Numbered from the stretch's first letter, positions 1 to 11,657 are shown. The stretch is DNA of 64,000 nucleotides from Rhabdophis nuchalis (GCA_039707465.1 CM077644.1:204233962-204297961), one strand, 5' to 3'. Numbers and translations are program-made. Notes: generated by a model not told the origin, from the letters alone.

Positions 1-71
1 CTGTATATGGGAGGGGTAGGTACGACGGGAGCAGAGGACCATATCATATTAGGGGAGGGCGCACCCACTGT

Positions 72-2999
72 TTGCGAGCGGTGGCGCGCTCCGGTCCCCA
101 TGGCTTCTCTTGCAATTCAGGGGGTCCTGGATCTCAGGGCCTGGGCCTTCAGCTGATGTTGTGTAATGCCAGGTCCGTGATTAACAAAGCCCCCCTCATT
201 TATGATCTGGTTTTGGAAGGGGGGACAGACCTGGCGGGTATCACGGAGACCTGGTTGGGCCAAGAGGGGGGGGGCGTGCCCCTCATTGAAATGTGCCCAC
301 CAGGTTACCGTGCATTTCACCAGCCGAGAGCCCAGGATCGGGGTGGGGGGGGTATTATAAAAGAGAGCTTGGATCTGAGGGAGACCGCTGTGCCGCAGAC
401 TGCCGGCTGTGAGTCCCTTTGTGTGAAGTGGGGCCATGGGAGGCAGCAGGGCGTGCTGATTGTGTACCTGGCTCCTCGCTACGTATCAGCAGCATTACCT
501 GAGCTCCTCGATGTGATAGCCGAGATGGCAATTGAGACCCCCAGACTGTTAGTCATGGGGGACTTCAATCTGCCGTCGATAGGCGAATCATCTGAGGCAG
601 CTCGGGAGTTCATGGCCTCCATGACAGCCATGGACCTGACCCAGTTAGTTCATGACCCCACCCACACTGGGGGACACACACTGGACCTAGTTTTTGCCTC
701 CGGCCAGTGGCTGAATGATCTTGGTTTAGGGAAAATAGTCGTGGAGCCCCTGTCATGGTCTGATCACTCTCTCCTTCGGTTGAGCTTTCCAACTGCTACA
801 CCCCACCGCGGGGAGGCGGAACCAGAAGTGACAAGATGGTTCCGCCCCAGGCGCCTGATGGACCCTGAAAGGTTCCATCAGGCGCCTGATGGACCCTGAG
901 AGGTTCCAGATGGAGCTTGGGCCATTACCTTAGTCCATGACCCGCGACTTGATTGAGGACCTAGTGGTCGCCTGGAATATTGCTGCCGCGGGGGCCTTTG
1001 ACCGGGTCGTGGCTTTGCGGCCTCTCACCTGATGCCGATCTACCCTAGCTCCTTGGTTCTCTGAGGAACTGAGGATGATGAAGTGTCAGAAGAGATGCCT
1101 AGAGAGCGTTTGGAGGACCACACATTCCGAATCTGACCGGACACTGGTAAGGTCCCATTTGAGGACCTACCTAGTGGCGATAAAAGCGGTGAAACAGAAC
1201 TATTTCTCCGCTCTTATCGTGTCTGCAGGTAACCGATCTGCTGCCTTGTTCAGGGTATCCTGCTCCCTCCTTCATCAGAGGGCTCAGGATGCGCCCTTGC
1301 AGGGCCGTGCAGAGGAATTTGGGTGTTATCTGCATGATAAAATCGATCAGATCTGGAATGGATTAGCCTCCAATTGGACTAGTTCAGGCGGGTCGACGGA
1401 GGCAGGTCTTGAGTCCTCTATCTGGGAAGAGTTTGATCCTGTGACTCCCGAGGACATGGACAGGATGCTGGGGCGACTGAACTCCACCACATGTTTATTG
1501 GACCCATGTCCCTCCTGGTTGATACTGGCGTCCCGGGAGGTTACACAAGGCTGGCTCCAGGGAATTGTCAACGCTTCCTTGAGTGAGGGTTCTTACCGAC
1601 CGCCTTGAAAGAGGCGGTGGTGAGACCCCTCCTCAAGAAGCCCTCCCTGGACCCGGCTGTATTAGCCAACTACCATTCTGTCTCCAACCTTCGCTTTCTT
1701 GCGAAGGTTGTTGGGAGTGTGGTGGCGCAACAGTTCCCTCAGCACCTGGAGGAAACTGTCTATCTGGACTCGCTCCAGTCCGGCTTTCGACCCAGGCACA
1801 GCACAGAAACGGCATTGGTCGCGTTGGTGGATGATCTCTGGAGGGCTCGGGATAGAAGTTGCTCCTCTATCCTGGTCCTATTAGATCTCTCAGCGGCTTT
1901 CAATACCATCGACCATGGTATCATGTTGCACCGGCTGGAGGGGTTGGGGCTGAGGGGCACCGTTTTATAGTGGTTCTCCTCCTACCTCTCCAACCGGTCA
2001 CAATTTGTGTTGGCAGGAGGGCAGAGGTCGACATCGAGGTGCTTCACTTGTGGGGTACCACAGGGGTCAGTCCTCTCGCCTCCCCTGTTCAACATCTATA
2101 TGAAGCCACTGGGTCAAATCATCCGTGGTTTCGGGGTGGAGTTCCATCAGTACACAGATGACACCCAGCTGTACATCTCCACCCCGGGCCACCCCAACGA
2201 TGCCACGGAAGTGATGTCCCGGTGCCTGGAGGCCGTGCGAGTCTGGATGGGGAGAAATAGGCTTCGACTCAACCCGTCCAAGACCGAGTGGCTGTGGTTT
2301 CCGGTGTCACGACAGAGCCAGCTGGTTCCATCGCTGGCTATCAGGGGCAAATCATTAGCCCGCACGGAGAGGGCTCACAACTTAGGCGTCCTCCTGGACC
2401 CTTGGCTGTCTTTAGATGATCATTTGACAGCCGTGGCCAGGGGGGCTTTTTATCAGGTACGCCTGATATGCCAGCTGCGCCCCTTTCTGGATTGTGACGC
2501 TTTATGCACGGTCACTCAAGCCCTCGTCATTTCCCGCCTGGACTTTTGCAATGCTCTCTACATGGGGCTTCCCTTGAGGTGCGCCCGGAGACTCCAGCTA
2601 GTACAGAATGCAGCTGCGCGGGGGAACTTGGGGGCCTCTAGATGCTCCCATGTAACACCTCTCCTGCGCGAGCTGCACTGGCTGCCTGTGGTTTTCCGGG
2701 TGCGCTTCAAGGTGTTAGTTACAACCTTTAAAGTGCTCCATGGCAAGGGACCTGAATATTTGCAAGACCGTCTCCTACCGCATACCTCCCACCGACCAGT
2801 CTGCTCACACAGAGAGGGTCTCCTCAGGGTCCTGTCGGCTAGCCAATGCTGGCTGGTGACCCCTAGGGGGAGAGCCTTCTCTGTGGCAGCTCCAGCCCTC
2901 TGGAATGACCTTCCCCCCGACCTGCGCACAACCACGGACCTGTGCCTCTTCCGCCGGGCCCTTAAAACTCATCTATTTTGTGCGGCCGGCCTGGTGTAG
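72..2999 (+). pseudogene. L2 ORF2 (endonuclease-reverse transcriptase), broken
   Basis: The protein would nick target DNA and reverse-transcribe the element RNA. Visible endonuclease motifs are NARSVINK, the ITETWL glutamate, MGDFNLPS and the terminal SDHSLL. Reverse transcriptase blocks include NYHSVSNL, SGFRPRHSTETAL, LDLSAAFNTIDH, GVPQGSVLSP and the catalytic YTDDTQLY, where most relatives have YADD. The L2 C-terminal block [10 protein letters not shown] and [10 protein letters not shown] follow. The frame is lost at a 31-bp tandem duplication (849-910). It continues in the +1 frame with stops at 931 and 1030, and returns near 1597 through what looks like a one-base loss. An amber codon at 1968 interrupts the palm, where relatives have an open codon before WF. 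The gene cannot make one protein. Confidence 0.9.
849..910 (+). repeat. 31-bp tandem duplication inside L2 ORF2
   Basis: Two copies of a 31-base unit beginning aggcgcctgatggaccctga start at 849 and 880 and differ at a few positions. As 31 is not a multiple of three, the duplication shifts the frame and creates the stop at 897-899. It is a clear lesion that inactivated this LINE copy. Confidence 0.9.
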
Positions 3000-3195
3000 C
3001 TTTTAAATTTGTTTTATCAATTGGGTTTTATTAGGGACTTTTTAGAGCAGGTTTTTGTTTAATCTGTTTTTATTATATTTATTGTACCTGATGTTTAATG
3101 TTTTATAATTGCCTGTTCACCGCCCTGAGTCCCGCAAGGGAGATAGGGCAGTATATCAATTTAAATAAACGTAAACATAAACATAAACGTTCTCT

Positions 3196-4028
3196 TTCCT
3201 GTTCCTCCTTTTTCCTGAATTTTCCTGGCATTTCTCTCCCAATGTATTTTTTTCTAGGGCTGAAATGTATATATTTAGAAAATGGACCCATTCCTCACCA
3301 CTTGCCAAACCATGAACCTCTGAATAACTATAATCAGATCCTTGCATACAGCTGCATGGTGTTAATTGACAGAAATAAATCATGTGTGCAGGTGATGCAT
3401 CAAAGCTGTGAAATGGACAACTTTGCCCATTTAAATGAAAAGATGAGCAAATCAGCATTTCATCTAAATCTGCTCCTGGTCCCATTATAACAATGTGGGT
3501 ATTTGGAACATGTTGTTCTTGGCTAAAGTTTAGCTAACAGTTGACTTGCTCTGGGAAGAAGAGGAATCCATTCCATTTCAACCATGAACTATCTCTAAGC
3601 AAATCACTTAATTTCAGCTAGGCCTGGAAGCTAGGCTTAATTACTGACACTTATTGTTATGTAGGATGAGAAGACCAGAAATGATTTGCATGCTGAAAAT
3701 TATTCTAATATTATTTTGCAGTACATGCCACTGTGAAATTCTTGGACTAGAGATTGGATATTATTGGCTTGATCGAATCCAAATTTGCTGAGAGAGATAT
3801 AGAGCTCAGGTCTCTTAACTGTGCCAGACCAGGGTCTCAGGCAGCTGTAATCCTGTCTAGACGCGGAGGTGTGTCATATTCCCAAGCTCAGGGTTTTTGA
3901 GGTCAGTGGCTGGACCTGGAACAATTTGAAATCAGAGAAGGTAAAGCCTAAGCAGGAGGCATGCCTCTGTTGACAAGCAAAGGGATGAAGGCCAGTTTCT
4001 TCTACTTATACCAAGTCAGACTACATCA
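3196..4028. other. AT-rich intergenic sequence, nothing recognised
   Basis: No gene, RNA or repeat is recognised between the L2 tail and the hAT element at 4029. The short open frames here have no family motif. Confidence 0.5.
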
Positions 4029-4381
4029 CTGGGATAAAATGCTACCAGTTCGGACCGGTTCACCTGAACCAATAGTAAAAAAAAAATACTGCCAGTTCGG
4101 GTGAACCAGTATTTCCAGCGATCAACTGTGATGCATGATTTATATTAGCTAGAATCGTTGGATTTCCTGCTTTCTAGCTAATATAAATCGCCTGGCACAG
4201 CGGATTCCCCCCCCCCTTCGCTGTTCTACTTACCTTTGCAGGCGTACTCAGTAGCAGGCTCATCCCATTTTGATACTCTGCACATGTGCGGAAGGTCCTA
4301 TGCATGTGCGGAGGGGGAAGCGGAGTGTGCGGGTGCTCACATTTGCGAACCAGTAGCAAAGGTAAGTTGATTTCACCCCTG
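4029..4381. mobile_element. Non-autonomous hAT-like element (ccggttc family)
   Basis: The element is flanked by 8-bp near-identical target duplications, ctacatca on the left (4021-4028) and ctacatcg on the right (4382-4389), as expected for hAT transposition. Its left end carries the ccagttcggaccggttc block seen in several elements here (16.5, 20.5 and 58.6 kb), and its right end is ttcacccctg. It has no transposase. An internal 17-bp hairpin is listed separately. Confidence 0.75.
4137..4189. repeat. Perfect 17-bp inverted repeat
   Basis: The arms gatttatattagctaga (4137-4153) and tctagctaatataaatc (4173-4189) are exact reverse complements around a 19-nt loop. It sits inside the hAT-like element and is AT-rich, unlike the surrounding element sequence. 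Confidence 0.9.
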
Positions 4382-4387
4382 CTACAT

Positions 4388-4452
4388 CGTGTGTGTGTCT
4401 GTGTGTCCGTATGTGCATGTGCATGTGCACAGGCACACACACACACACACCA
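4388..4452. repeat. GT/AC compound microsatellite
   Basis: Alternating purine-pyrimidine sequence runs from GT repeats through gtgcatgtgcatgtgcac to an (AC)n tract. It directly follows the right target duplication of the hAT-like element. Confidence 0.9.
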
Positions 4453-5455
4453 GCTGGTCAGAAAGTAATGAGCTTATCATCATATTGCCAGGTTCAGATC
4501 CCAGGTACCTGCTTTAAACCTAATATAGCCTCTCTAGTCCCAGTTTAGCTTCTGATGGTCAATTGATGATAACTACATCTGTTGTCATTTTTGCCTGAAA
4601 ATCTTTTGAAAAGACTTATAGACAGGGAGTTGGTCAGAGGACAGTCACAGATACACTTTGTAATAATATGAAAAAAGAATGATTTACTGAGAAGATTTAC
4701 ACATTAGTTGCTTTTTCTCAAGATCTAATATGTCCATCACCATCTCTACTAGAATAAGGAAATTATAATACCCTAAGTATAATAGTTCAGTTATATAAGT
4801 AAGTATTTAACTGCAAACCAGGAAGATTTTACTTTCACTTGTTCACTTTGATAGCTTTCTCACAATTAAATCTGTAAACATTATGGCAGGCCTTGGAAAT
4901 TCCATGGTGTTTTTTTCAGCTGACTCAACACCATCGCTTATTCTTATGTTGTTATTTTACACTCACTCCTTAACCAGTTAGACAAGCTGTTCCCGTGTTC
5001 AGTCGTCCAGACGCAATATGATCTAACTGTCCAAGTTTTATAAACAGATACAGCCATTAACACATTGATCTTTCAGGTAAAACTTGCTTAAAAGTCAACT
5101 AATGTATCTGACAGTCACTTGTATTAAATGTATCTAATGTATTTATCCCTAGATAGTGATCTACTGAAACATGTACAAAAGGCATCTAAAGAAAGACCAA
5201 TGCCTCAGGACTACATGTATTGCTAGATGTAACCTATGTATATTCCTGTATTTTTATAACTCATCTTCCTAGTTCAGTCAGCGGACATGACGTGTCCCTG
5301 CACAGTATCAGATTACGGTTTTCTAAGCAAAAAGCACTTCATAGAAGCTTTCAAGTTAGAACTAGTATCTGATGACTCATGGGTTTCTGCTATTGAATTA
5401 GGAATAGGAGCAAGGAGGCTAACAGTCAAAATCAATATTTATCTATCCTGTGATA
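4453..5455. other. Unique AT-rich sequence, nothing recognised
   Basis: About 1 kb without a coding signature or recognised repeat. Confidence 0.5.
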
Positions 5456-5624
5456 CATACACACACACACACACACACACACATACACTTTCTAAGGAAA
5501 TTACGCCTTTGAGGGAAATGTTATTCATATAAAATCATGTTATGCCCAAATGCTAATAATTAAGTCAAAGATATCCTACTGCTTGAGATCAGTGAAGTGT
5601 GTGTGTGTGTGTGTGTGTGTGTGT
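5456..5624. repeat. (AC)n at 5459-5483 and (GT)n at 5597-5624
   Basis: Two dinucleotide tracts in opposite phase are separated by about 110 bases. The GT tract abuts the Helitron-derived fragment. Confidence 0.9.
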
Positions 5625-5639
5625 ATCCATCTACCTAAC

Positions 5640-5816
5640 TTTTTTACATTTCCGTTGTGTGTGCCTGGCACAGGTGTGACATCTACACAATCTATATATG
5701 TCATTGGTGCCGTATTCGAAAGGAACGTTGTGTGAAAATTTGGAAGCGATTAGTGCAGTACTTTCGGAGATTAGCGGTTTTGAACAAACTCGTTATTACA
5801 TTTTTATTTATATAGA
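5640..5816 (-). mobile_element. Helitron 5'-end fragment
   Basis: Read on the minus strand the fragment begins TCTATATAAATAAAAATG after a host A, the standard Helitron 5' terminus. It shares the block gtgtgaaaatttgg, agtgcagtactttc and gagatta with the 5' end of the larger Helitron at 56446-57669. The 3' CTRR end is missing; the copy stops at the GT microsatellite. Confidence 0.75.
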
Positions 5817-5862
5817 TACAGTAGTAGAAACAATTTTGTATTTATTTTGTACAAGGACAATA

Positions 5863-5907
5863 AAGACTAGACTAGACTACAACACAACACAGCACTATAC
5901 TATAGGA
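5863..5907. repeat. Drifting five-base repeat
   Basis: Units such as actag, actac and aacac follow each other and change stepwise. A similar but longer array lies at 26233-26330. Confidence 0.6.
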
Positions 5908-6233
5908 TGATTTAAGAGGATTCTACTACAACAAAAACAATGCAGACCAGAAGTATGCATAACAAATGTGCATTCTTATGACCAGAGCAGTTTTAATATT
6001 CTGCTGTTGGCGGGAAAATCCATCTGGTTCAGTTCCAAGATGGGAGAAAGATGCTGGAAACAACATGAAGGCTGTTTAGAAAGAAAGTTTATTGAATAGA
6101 ACCACAAAGACAGTGTGCAGCTCTGGGTCAGTTGACAAAATGGAGTTTAGAGTGGGTGGGTTTTTATACCTTCTGGATTCCTATGCGGGTCATGTAGGGG
6201 TTATGTAGGTGTCATAGCTGGCTCTATAGGCAA

Positions 6234-6235
<2 letters not shown>
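5908..6235. other. Unique sequence, nothing recognised
   Basis: No motif or repeat identified. Confidence 0.4.
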
Positions 6236-6330
<95 letters not shown>

Positions 6331-6415
6331 TATTTAATTTGTAAAACCGCTCCCTCTCCCCACAGGGACTCGGGGCGGTGCACAGGGAAAAATAAAACAA
6401 TAAATATACAAACAT
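6236..6415 (-). mobile_element. Very short L2 3' end with long (TAA)n tail
   Basis: On the minus strand the L2 3'-terminal stem (compare gtgcaccgccccgagtccct in other copies) is followed by an array of about 32 TTA/TAA units at 6236-6330. The copy retains only about 80 bases of the element. The triplet array is best explained as an expanded LINE tail. Open frames of poly-Ile or poly-Leu across it are artefacts. Confidence 0.8.
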
Positions 6416-7235
6416 AGCATAAAAACGAAATGCAAATCCTAGGTATTTGTCTGAGCTAATTTTGTCAACCTTTTGTTTGTTAAATATGTGTGATTTCAGT
6501 GTGTTTCAGGTACAAAAATGGTGTTCAGTAATAAGAAAAATGCAAAGTCTATTGAATACTTAGATTTCAATCTATATATTCTGAGCTGTAATTCAAGGAT
6601 CATATAGAAAAAAATAAGACTTATTACATATATCCTGTACTTGGCCATGCTACTCAGGACTAAACAGTATTTCAATGAACATAGGTCTGCCTCCTTCCCC
6701 TTTAAGCACATAAAGTAGATTAAAAAGCACTAAGTCTTCATATATGCCTTATGTAAATATTGATCTGATGTACCTTTTTTATACTTTCTAGGTTCATAAA
6801 AAGAGGGGTTTGTTTTTAATACCCAAAGGTACTTTTTCAAAAGGCAACTAGATTTTGTTTGTTGAAAAACAAAGTCAACTTACTTATTGAAAAAGCACCT
6901 TTGGGACAACCATGACCTGAATAATTGAGAATCTCCATAGACATTTGTTTTTAATAGTTTCCCAATATCTTTCTTACATTGAATAAAGGAGTGGGAGTGA
7001 CACCTCTTTCAAAAACCAGATTATCTACTTTGTGCTTGTTCTTCTCTGGGGAAAAAATCATTCTCTCCGAAATATTTGCACTGTTTCTTTCAGTCAGCTT
7101 GCAATAAACAACCAATGGATTGAATCCATCGGTTATTCTGTTTGCCAGAGTAGCACTGAAACATTTGCATCTCTTCCTCTATTGGCTCAAAAGCTTCCAA
7201 GAGACAGAAATTGTGATGGAAGCCTGGCCAGATGT
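6416..7235. other. Mostly unique sequence with one inverted repeat
   Basis: No gene is recognised. An imperfect inverted repeat at 6822-6905 is listed separately. Confidence 0.5.
6822..6905. repeat. Inverted repeat, possible Penelope 3'-end remnant
   Basis: Arms 6822-6840 (cccaaaggtactttttcaa) and 6887-6905 (ttgaaaaagcacctttggg) match at 18 of 19 positions. The following text, ggacaaccatgacctg then gagaatctccatagac, resembles from memory the 3' end of squamate Penelope-like elements. The family call is tentative. Confidence 0.5.
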
Positions 7236-7480
7236 TTGTTTGTTTGTTGAATTTGTATTCTTACTTTATTATTTTTACAAACACATGGCAGCAAACTTTC
7301 CTCATTCTATTTTCCCCACAGCAACAACCTGGTGAGGTGAGTTTTATTGAGAGAGTTACTGGCTCAAAGTTACCCAGCTGGCTTTCATGGTTAAGGCAGG
7401 ACTTGAACGCTGGAACTCTTCTTTCTAGCAATGGTGCTTACGTCTTTAGATCAATCTGGCTTTTAGTATATGCTGAATAG
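7236..7480 (-). mobile_element. tRNA-derived squamate SINE (gagagccagtttggt type)
   Basis: On the minus strand the copy reads from a tRNA-like head (agccagattgatctaaag) through the block tgaaagccagctgggtaac, the signature of this family, to a tail near tttattt. It is diverged. Better preserved copies lie at 25978-26207. Confidence 0.65.
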
Positions 7481-7577
7481 ATACAGGCACGCATTATACA
7501 TTATTCAAGGGGGATATTTCAGTAGAATTATATTTGTCACTATTGCTGGATTAATGCAGTGATAGAAATTCATTCAT

Positions 7578-7792
7578 ATGGTGGTGGTGGTTAGAATGCA
7601 GTACTGCAGGCTACCTCTGAATGCAATTTGGAAGTTCAAATCTCACCAGTCTCAAGGGTGACTCAGTCTTCCATCCTTCTGATGTCAGTAAAATGAGGAC
7701 CCAGGTTGTTGGGGGCAATATTTTGACTCTGTAAACTGCTTAGAGAGGACTGTAAAGCACTGTGAAGCAGTATATAATTCTAAATGCTCTAA
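7578..7792 (+). mobile_element. Sauria SINE
   Basis: The copy has the tRNA-derived head ggtggttagaatgcagtact with A-box-like sequence and a B-box-like aagttcaaatc. The conserved body follows (gactcagtcttccatcc, then aaatgaggacccaggttgtt), and the end is ctgtaaactgcttagagagg through agcagtatataa. This order matches the Sauria SINE of squamates, which is mobilised by Bov-B LINE machinery. Divergence is moderate. Confidence 0.9.
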
Positions 7793-7946
7793 ATTCACAT
7801 TACTTATAAAGTCTACTCAGCTTACGGTGCAATCTGTTTGTTCTCTACACATGAATTCAATTTGCTGTAGAACATTCTGAAGACTTGAGCAACAGTATGA
7901 ATGAAAGCAAAACCAGAATTAATAAATATCCAAAGAACACATTAAG

Positions 7947-8075
7947 ACCGTGATGGCGAACCTATGGCACATGCACCATTGCCAGCTACTCTTCTGGTTT
8001 CCGGTGTGTACATATGCGGTGGCCAGCTGGTCTTTGAGGTGCTGGAGTGGTGGAAAACAGCCCCCAAAATGGCCA
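7947..8075. mobile_element. Truncated hAT-like element (gtgatggcgaacc family)
   Basis: The left terminus ccgtgatggcgaacctatggc matches the intact copies at 41028 and 52781. No right terminus follows, so only the left part remains. Confidence 0.6.
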
Positions 8076-8599
8076 AAAAAATGGTTCATCTTGGCTTTGC
8101 TTTGAGTTGGACTTAGTGGAAATCTTTATATGTTGTTGTTCAATTTTAAATTATCATCTCGATTTTACTTTTTATCATACTGATGTAGTACCATCCATAT
8201 TAGTAGCTGATAGTGCCACCCAATCTCTGCTGTAATAATATACCAGTAATGTGGACCTCCCCAGAGTAATAGCTGGCATATTCTATCCATTGCCAGTATA
8301 GATAGCTTTGTATTTTAATGTTTTGTTGCATGCTGCCTTGGAAGATTTTTGTTCTATGAAGCTGCCTATGAATCTTATCAATCAATCAATCCCCGTAATT
8401 TTAGTTCCTGGTTTGGTTATTAGAACTGAAACCTTTCTACATAATCTTTATCCAGAAGCATCTGGTTTTCTGTTACGGTCAAATGTTCCTGCAATCAAGA
8501 TAAAGAGTTCTTCTTTTGATCTTTAACTTCTTAGGCTTCCCTCGTTACATGTATTGCAAATTTTGTGCCCCAATCTGACAAGGGCAGCTGGCAATAACT
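8076..8599. other. Unique sequence, nothing recognised
   Basis: No motif or repeat identified. Confidence 0.4.
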
Positions 8600-9845
8600 T
8601 GTGAGTTTTGGGTTCTAGAATGTGAGATATATGCCTTGGTTACAGATGAAGAGTTTGATTCTATTGAATATTTTGATTTGCATTTAGCTTAATAAAATGA
8701 ATTCTAATAGGATTCCAATATTACACATCATCAATATTCTGTATTATTTTTCATGTGCCAAAATCAAGTGGTTATAGTTTTGTGGTCTTCTGGATCTTGG
8801 AGATTTTTGGTTCTGGATGGATTGTACTACCCCATTAGTACAGGATTTGGGGATCTTCCTGGATTCACAGCTCCTTCTTTGAAGAGCAGGTGGCAGTTTG
8901 CTTTTGCAGAACTTTGTCATATGTGCTACTTGCATCTGTACCTGGATTAGGAGGCCCTATTCACTGTCACTCACTCACTAGTTAACTCCTCGGGGGACTA
9001 CACAATGTACTTTATGTGGGGCTGCTCAGGAAGACTTTCCAGAAGCTACAACTGCTTTAGAACACTGGCATAGATGACATTGCTACTGTGAGAGCAGCAA
9101 TAGCAACAGCACTAAGACTTATATATCGCTTCTCCATGCTTTTACAACCCTCTCTAAACAGTTTACAGAGTCAGCATATTGCCTCCAACAATCTGGATCC
9201 TTATTTTACCCATCTTGGAAGGATGGAAAGTTGAGTCAACCTTGACCCTGGTGAGATTCAATTTGCCCAATTGTAGGCAGCCGGCAGTCAGCAGATGTAG
9301 CCTGTGGTACTGCATTCTAACCACTGCAGCTCATGGGTTATGGCTTTTTGTAGGCTTGCAAAAGCTTTCTGTAGGCTTCTGGCTCCAATTCAAGGTCTTG
9401 GGTATCACTTAATTAGCTCTACATGAAAGAGAACTAAGTTGTTGGTTGGATTGTATCTTCCCAATGTTATCTGCCTGTCCCACATATTTCAGTAGGATGG
9501 ATATGCTTCATGTCCTTTCCTTTTCACGTGACGGAACCCTGGAAGTATGTGTTTTGTATTATGGTATCTGCCCTCTCAAAGAGTCCCCTGGCATAGAGTT
9601 GGCCCTCACTATGGCCTTTCTGAAAGGCAATCAAAATCTGGCTTTTTCCTCAGATATTTTGGTCAAAGTGATTGGGATTCTGAATGGAGTGGCTACAGAT
9701 GTCTGGTGGATTTTAATTGGAATTGTTTATCTTGTCCTTTTTTTTTGTTCATTTGTTTAGTACATGCTGCCCAGAGTTGAAATGTCTGTGATGAGTGACA
9801 CATAGCATAAATCTAATAAATCAATACATAAATAAAAAGATGTGT
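8600..9845 (+). mobile_element. Old, decayed L2-type LINE with nested SINE
   Basis: Fragments of the L2 C-terminal coding region are visible in several frames. They include a block like LGIFLDSxLLLKSRWQ near 8800-8900, a track matching the WNSLP-type C-terminus near 9590-9720, and a 3' end containing gctgcccagagt with an AATAAATCAATA tail. Numerous stops and indels show high age. A minus-strand Sauria SINE splits it. Confidence 0.7.
9094..9338 (-). mobile_element. Sauria SINE nested in an old L2
   Basis: Reverse-complemented, the copy reads gcagtggttagaatgcagta, then gttgactcaactttccatcc, aggcaatatgctgactctgt and a tail of gctgttgctattgctgct. It is complete from tRNA head to tail. Its insertion into an L2 that was already present gives the relative age. 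Confidence 0.9.
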
Positions 9846-10137
9846 ATTGTTTTATTTGTAAATCATTTGAGAAAATGATTTTTACAGTTGAAGAGAGCAT
9901 AAAAATGTATCTAAGCAAATTTAACAATGACCAATATGCAAGAGATGATTTGGGGTTCTAGTAGCAAACCAGACGTAAAGGAGATGGAATACTACTCTAA
10001 TTGTATGGAGCCACTGCTTTAACTCTTTGGTCAGACTGCTTTGTTCTAGGTTTTCAAGGAGAATTCTTTGAAGTGGACTTGATGCAGTCACAAAATCTTT
10101 TTTCCCGATATAAATGCTTGCCCAACTATATATGTGT
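9846..10137. other. Unique sequence, nothing recognised
   Basis: No motif or repeat identified. Confidence 0.4.
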
Positions 10138-10487
10138 ACAACAGTCTTTCTCAGCAGGGCTTCTGTGGAACCCTAGGGTTCTGTGAAAGGCCCTAAGGCT
10201 TTTTGTGAGAATTGAGGGGAGAGGAAGCATCATTATTTTTGAAGTTTGCAGCATGATAGCACTTGTTGTATCGTAGTTCCTGTGCATGGCTATTCAGCTG
10301 TAGCCTACTGCTCCACCAAGGGTTCCTGGAGAGAGCATACAGCAAAAACTAAAAATAAAATCACTCTTTGAACTTTGTGCACTGTGCAGTGCTACTTGTA
10401 AAGATAACATTTTTAATGCACTGGTTTCCCAAGAATAGAAGATGATTTCAAGAGTTCCTCCAGGGTGAAAACGTTGGGAAAGGTTGG
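10138..10487. mobile_element. hAT-like non-autonomous element
   Basis: The left part (cagtctttctcagcaggg) and right part (gaaaacgttgggaaaggttg) are diverged inverted ends of the cagcctttctcaacc type. Internal phrases such as ggttctgtgaaagg and ttcaagagttcctccagggt are also typical of hAT MITEs. No clean target duplication is visible, so this is an old copy. Confidence 0.55.
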
Positions 10488-11544
10488 GGTAGAGTATATC
10501 TCACATAATTGGATAGAGGTAGAGGTGGGAAGGCAGCCTGTGTACTTAGGAGCATGGATAAACTTGAGCCAAATGTTTTAACTGATCAGGTGAGATCTCT
10601 CGGGTGGAAACAACAATGCAAACCTCTGTGGCTTAGAAGCAAAAAAAAAAAAAAGATAGCATGAAAAAGAGTGAGAATGAGATAAAGAGAGGTGTCGAAA
10701 GAAAAAAGAAATGCGTATATCAAAAAGAGTGTTCCCTGGTTTTCTTAATGCCCCCAACAAAGCCTATATATACAGAAAAGAGGGTGAACCGCCCACCTCT
10801 CTCTCTCTCTCTCTTCCCTTCTCTGTTTTATTCATTCTTTTTTTCCCTACCTACAGCGAAATTGACTTTTGCTACTGTCAGAGTGAAGCGAGAGCTTTTT
10901 CAACTTGTACATGTGAAAATTCAATTAAGGTCTAGGATTTGTTTGTCACATATCTGTGAAGAGCACAACCAGAAAAAAAACATGACAACTTGATGAATTG
11001 GCAGAAGGTATTACTTCTTTGCTATATAAAAAAAAGGGGGCGGAGTATATTAATAACCTATTTCTTAATGGTAAACATCAAACAAAGGTGTACACTTTTA
11101 AATGCATCACCTATAAATAAACTGTAAAATTAATCTCTTCCTACATTAATATGTGGCATGTTAGCATAATTTTGTGAGTATAAAATATCACTCAAGCAAA
11201 CATTAGCACGCATTAACATGTAGATCTCCATACAATGGTGGTTAATCAGTCTCATTATCCTAGCCAACAGGGATAGGAATTGTAGCCACTACAATAGAGT
11301 CACTAACTTGTTATTTTTTTTAAAAAAAAAACCAACTATATTAAAATATCATTCAACAGCCTCCTGTAATGTCCATTATGAACTTTCATGAGAACAGACT
11401 CACTTGTTATGTAATGCAGCTGTTTGCAAAGAACAAATCTTCAGGAAGGGCAAGGTCAAATTAATGCGATCATCCACTCCTTTTAACTCAAATAAGTACC
11501 CTAATGTTGCGCATAAAATAAACGATACATTTCAGTCTCAAGGA
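10488..11544. other. Unique sequence with small simple repeats
   Basis: It contains an A-run at 10640-10654 and a CT-rich tract at 10795-10830. Nothing else is recognised. Confidence 0.5.
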
Positions 11545-11625
11545 AATAAATTTGTTGTTTGTTGCCCAAAGTCACTTTGGGTAAGATGGGCAGCTATATA
11601 AATTTGATAGGTAAGTAAATCAACT
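11545..11625 (+). mobile_element. Probable L2-type 3'-tail remnant
   Basis: The phrase gatgggcagctatataaatt followed by tgataggtaagtaaat is the usual end of old L2-type copies. No coding part remains. Confidence 0.4.
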
Positions 11626-11657
11626 AATCAATAGCTCTATACTTTATAAATCAAATA

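Larger units (their letters stand above)
1..3195 (+). mobile_element. L2-clade non-LTR retrotransposon, nearly full length, inactive
   Basis: This is a LINE of the L2 branch of the CR1/L2 superfamily. It carries an AP-type endonuclease, a reverse transcriptase with a YTDD box, and the L2 C-terminal signature [14 protein letters not shown]. The 3' UTR ends in a stem typical of this family (accgccctgagtcccgcaag, near 3121) followed by an A-rich tail of repeated CGTAAACATAAA-type units to about 3190. The 5' end runs off the window, so the true start is unknown. Shorter relatives lie at 14204, 27762 and 45090. GC content is clearly higher than in the AT-rich flanks. Class is certain; the exact family name is not assigned. 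Confidence 0.93.

Noticed and set aside
6201..6415. Poly-isoleucine and poly-leucine frames
   Set aside because: They translate the (TAA)n tail of an L2 fragment.
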